A stretch of DNA of 64,000 nt, from the NCBI GenBank assembly GCA_959347315.1, contig OY365810.1, positions 10,859,228 to 10,923,227 on the forward strand, given 5' to 3'. A program made the position numbers and the translations under genes. The notes beneath the pieces are model-generated. The model ran no database searches. It was not told the DNA's origin and worked only from the letters and a program-made list of their open reading frames with translations. Origin of the DNA: Bimastos eiseni. Lineage: Eukaryota; Annelida; Clitellata; Crassiclitellata; Lumbricidae. Positions 59,901-64,000 of this stretch are shown here, piece after piece; position 1 is the first letter of the stretch; each line of letters begins with the position of its first letter.

Positions 59901-62769
59901 CTGTTAATTTTCTACATTAAATCAAGTTGTTTTCTACTTCACAAACGTTGACTTGGACACCAATATGCACATTGCTTGAAAAATAAATGAAAGTTTCATC
60001 TTTCATCTGTGTTCAATCGCCTTTGATTTCAATTCTTATAGGCCTACAGCAGATTGTAATTATGGGACTCCGTTTCATCGTTTGGCCTATGGGACGATGA
60101 CCATCTGTTGAATAGGCATTGTGCATAATATTATTATAAGACACGACACAAATTTTGAGAAAAAACCAAATTAGACCAAACTAATCTAGACATGACAATT
60201 ATTGACTAGAATTGGCTAGACTGGGTCAGACTAGTCTGGACTAATCTGAAATAGACTAGCTTAGTCTATTCGAGATTGGTCGAAATTGACTTAGGCTAAC
60301 AATGACTGCATGATAAATAATGACAAATAACACTCTTCTATTTTTGTCTTTCTCAGATGTCCAGAAGTTGCCAACACAAATTATACAAGTGACTGCTAAT
60401 TTATTGTCGGTACGATGTAACAAACCTATAGCCTACAAGGTTTTATAAATCTCAAAACTGTTTACAAACAGAGCCTACATTGTCATTATTTTAGCACACA
60501 CCTCATAATCATTGTGAGCTAAGATGTGTTTTAAAAATCCTCTCTGAAAGTATCTGTACCGTTATAGCATCTGGTGAGGATGTTACTACAATACCCAAAG
60601 CAATGTGTTACAAAGATCAAACTAGGCTGCAATGAGAATGTAAGCTACTGTAAAATGATTAAGGTAAAATATACCAGTACTCAGATTATAAAAATCATGA
60701 TAAAATATGATCACCAAATGTGTTGCAACATAATATCTTTTTATGTCCTTTAAAGCGAATTATTATGCGATACCAAATCTTCTCCACGGCATAAAAATAC
60801 TAAACTATTTCTTAGAGTTTTGCCTAATCACATTTTGTTTCTTCCCGTGCGATAGCAGCATACACCTATCTTGTCCGACAATTTTATTTATGATCAGTCA
60901 CATTTATGCTGCTAATATTTTACTAGTCACACAACATTGACAGTAGCGCAACTGACCTGAATCACTCACACAAGGTATCTAATTCCCTAGAATTCGTATA
61001 AACACACAGGAAAGCCATCTAACCCAGACTAATCCATCTCCTATTCCAGGAGCTCCAGGAAATTCGCAGAAGCCATAAAGCCTGATATTAGTGGTTAGCA
61101 TGTTATTCGACATAATGCAGCTGGACGCGAGATAATAAATTTCCATCTGGTCGGCTGAGTTATTTCTAAAGTCGAATCTCCTGTTCCGGAAAATCCTTCG
61201 CCGAATCAACGACTGCGTTCACCAGCCTCATTCGCTTGAAAGCCAACCAGCCTTCAGAGGTTTGTCATTAGGCGGGTGTAAATGATATACATGTGAAGTA
61301 TATAAGTACGTAGGCCACATGTGAAGGCTGTTTCTTCGTTGAATTCAGACATTGTAAGCAAACCGAGAGATCACAGCGAACTGGCGTGTGTCTAGTTATA
61401 ACTACAAACAAGAAATAAAATTCTGTTTTGCTTATTCAATTTCCTCGTCTTTAAAATGTCCATAATCTTCTCTTTCTGTGACAAACATTACAAGGTGTTT
61501 TAGAGCACAGTAAAATCTAGCAACGATTACTATAATCTAAACCAGCGTTTCCCAAACTGTGATCTCTTGAGGTGAAGACTAGGATCTCGCAGAAAAGTGT
61601 GAAAAAAATGGAGGCTTTTTCGCTTAACATCTGTGTACAACTTTATATGAAAAAGAATTCATGTCAATGTTTGTCGTCAATATTAGTGTTATTATTACTC
61701 TGATTGGTCTAAGCCTATTATTGTTTGCAATATCTCAAGCGTTGGTACCTCAAATGGTCAAATGAGTATGTTTAGCTTTGGACGGGGTTCCGTCAAAAAT
61801 TTCAAGTCTCTAATGTTCCGCGGCCAAACAAGATTGGGAAACGGTAATCTAAACGACATAAAGTGGGAAACCTTTATCTCGGTCCCAAGAAAGACTCACG
61901 AATGGAATCCTCTAGCAATATAAAAATTTTACAGACGTTCTCGTGCAGAATTCTAAGTCAACTATTTTCATCACAAAATCAGCTTTAAATTTCGATATTT
62001 GGCCATTCTTAGCTTCGAATTGCCAAGATTGCCTTTAATTCGTATCGTTTACTTACGCAGCCATTTGCAACACGTCATACGAAGACGGGGCAAATTTAAC
62101 ACGTCATACCAAGCTATATTAACATGCAAATCAAGTGCTTTTTTTTATTAGATGTTATGTCACTGGGAGAAATTACGATCTCCTATGGAACACTTAGTGC
62201 CAAAGCAGATCATGAAAATTACACTACATAATTATCGTCTACATTTGCACGGAAGCAGTCACAGTGTTGCGCGTTTGCCTCTCACGATTTACTCCTCTTC
62301 TTCCATTTACGCCACTATATCAACTTCGTTCTCTCCCGTACGAACACGGAGCAGCGACCGAGTGCAGCCGATGAATAGTGCCTACAGAGCACATGAAATA
62401 AAAATGCGAAGAGCAGGAAGTTATTTGTTTAGTGTGTAGTCACTAGTTTTCTAATTTGCAGTGTTCAGGTCTGAGGTACGGGAATTCACTTCTGTTGCTT
62501 TTCTTTCGGTGTCAGAAAAGGCTGACGATATGTTTTAATTTTTATTAATGAGAATTCATTAAGTCAACATGACAATTTACTTTATATTCCTATATTTGGA
62601 CGTTTGCAGTTTCGAATTTTCCGATATTCGCTGTATCATCAATTGCGATTTGCATTTACATCTGAGGATTGCGCTAATCATGTATTACCCCGGACTCACT
62701 CAGAGCGTTTGTAAAATGGCACACTCGCGATCGGGGCAAATTTCAGTTGCGAGGCTGCGCCCTCCCCTC
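56901..62769. other. Non-coding stretch at the right
   Basis: No exon, RNA gene or domain recognised on either strand; open frames are short and without family resemblance. Confidence 0.45.
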
Positions 62770-62935
62770 TGAGTTAAAATTCAACCCAAGGCGAAGCTGG
62801 GCTGTAAGGCTAGTATGGTTGCAACGCTGTAAGCAATTTGATTCACTCGTGGCGTTTGTCGTTTCTGAAGCGTATCTTCCTTGTTTTCTTAAAGTGGCGC
62901 TATATGAATTTGCAATGACAACTACATTCTAGTAG
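62770..62935 (+). mobile_element. Decayed LINE 3' end
   Basis: CTTCCTTGTTTTCTTAAAG leads to TGGCGCTATATGAATTTGCA, the LINE family terminus; the upstream reading is degenerate. Confidence 0.4.
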
Positions 62936-63689
62936 GCTTACTTGTTGTTATTCCCATTGCATTGTCTAGTAATGCAACAGACCTGTTTTAATCGTATCGC
63001 ACATTACTTACATGCATGAATCGAGTCAAATATATGAAAACATCGGAAAAACAACATAAGACTTGAATATAAATATAAAAAATTCATTCCTGTCCCGCAT
63101 GAACCAGAATTCTGCATTTTACTAATACCGTACAGACATCGGAAGCTTTTATATTCTTCTACGAATCAAATTATATGTTTATATAAAATTATGTTAAATA
63201 AACTGGGAGAGTAAATACCTCGACATTCAATAGAGAGCTGCTACGAATCAATGCTTCCAGTTCAGCGATCTAATATGGGTGCAGAAAGTGCACTTGCATG
63301 TAGGCTACCCTACTAATTATTATAATGGCTCGTCTATTCACAACGTATTACCACGGCGATGCTCGTTTCTGACTATTTTAATAAACACATTGGTCTCCAC
63401 CTAATAACGGACCGAGCTCAAGAAAAAAGAGCTAATGAAAATGGATGAGGATAAGACATGATTATAATTATCTATGGCAAAAATTTATGACGATATTCTA
63501 CACGTGACGGCAACATCCAACCAAGATCGCTGTTTCTTGCTGCTTCCGCTGAGCAAAGTTTCTGCTGAGCTGCGAGAAACAAATGGTTGCATAATTAAAG
63601 ATAGCAGCTGACAATGTTGATGATAACGAGGAATAGACGAGGGAGAAGAACTAGCACAAGACCAATGGAAAAATCATTATTTTCTTTTT

Positions 63690-63722
63690 ACCCGAGGTAG
63701 TTCTGATCCCTCGGGTGATACA
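63690..63722 (+). repeat. CCCGAGG / CCTCGGG hairpin motif
   Basis: ACCCGAGGTAGTTCTGATCC continues to CTCGGGT, an imperfect palindrome. The same motif occurs at 11717, 13564 and 21660. Confidence 0.55.
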
Positions 63723-63956
63723 GAAATTGTTCGGAGATAGAAAAATGAATGGCTGGAACGGTTACGTCTCAACCGATTCAGGTATAATGAAAGTAGGCCT
63801 ACAGCCTAAGGCAACAGCGTTCAACCGCTGGATGATAATAATAATAAATTATTATTATTTCTTTTATGAATCATCAACATTGTTATTATTATTGTTATTG
63901 TAATTGTTATCGTTTAGGTCATCAAATAATCAACATTGAAATTGATATTTTGATTT

Positions 63957-63957
<1 letters not shown>

Positions 63958-64000
<43 letters not shown>
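63958..64000 (+). repeat. ATT microsatellite running off the right edge
   Basis: At least 14 perfect units up to the last base. Confidence 0.95.

Noticed and set aside
62152..62439. 95-residue plus frame
   Set aside because: No domain, weak codon structure and no splice context; left unannotated.

Overview
The window looks like nuclear DNA of an invertebrate metazoan, probably a marine deuterostome; an echinoderm or hemichordate is my best guess, not a proof. It is AT-rich, has GT-AG introns of 0.3 to 2.5 kb, many trinucleotide microsatellites, tRNA-derived SINEs, CR1/L2-like LINE relics ending in GGCGCTATATAAAT, mariner and hAT relics, and a strikingly repeated palindrome GTAGGCCTAC. There are no operons.

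Layout. (1) 1-7.4 kb, minus strand: gene A, a multi-exon gene coding for two CARD domains, a proline-rich linker and a long coiled coil; its last exon (NHL beta-propeller, by comparison with gene B) lies just beyond the left edge. (2) 9.5-24.4 kb: three small cysteine-rich Ly6/three-finger genes, two on plus (9590-15926 and 19992-20699) and one on minus (22725-24334). The first has a recognisable signal-peptide exon, a tandemly duplicated middle exon and one C-terminal exon. (3) 28.2-36.3 kb, minus strand: gene B, the complete paralogue of gene A (CARD-CARD-Pro-coiled coil-NHL; about 706 residues when all phases are joined). A and B match in introns and upstream DNA too, so they are copies of one segment of more than 7 kb whose copies now flank the Ly6 cluster. 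(4) 36.3-47 kb: relics (hAT, SINEs), microsatellites and no convincing gene. (5) 47.0-48.6 kb, minus strand: a nearly complete Shaker-type (Kv1) potassium channel in one large exon whose start codon must lie in an upstream exon. (6) 48.6-64 kb: mariner, LINE and RTE-like relics and simple repeats, no convincing gene.

The most interesting system is the tandem-CARD/coiled-coil/NHL pair. The combination resembles a TRIM-NHL protein whose RING and B-boxes are replaced by two death-fold domains. Splice phases predict a coupled alternative splice: including the proline-rich exon requires a second acceptor 17 bases downstream in the coiled-coil exon, and both isoforms stay in frame in both copies. 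Together with the soluble-looking three-finger proteins between the copies, the locus could be an immune-type gene cluster; that role is inference. A second theme is small foldback elements whose inverted arms are built from short degenerate subrepeats.
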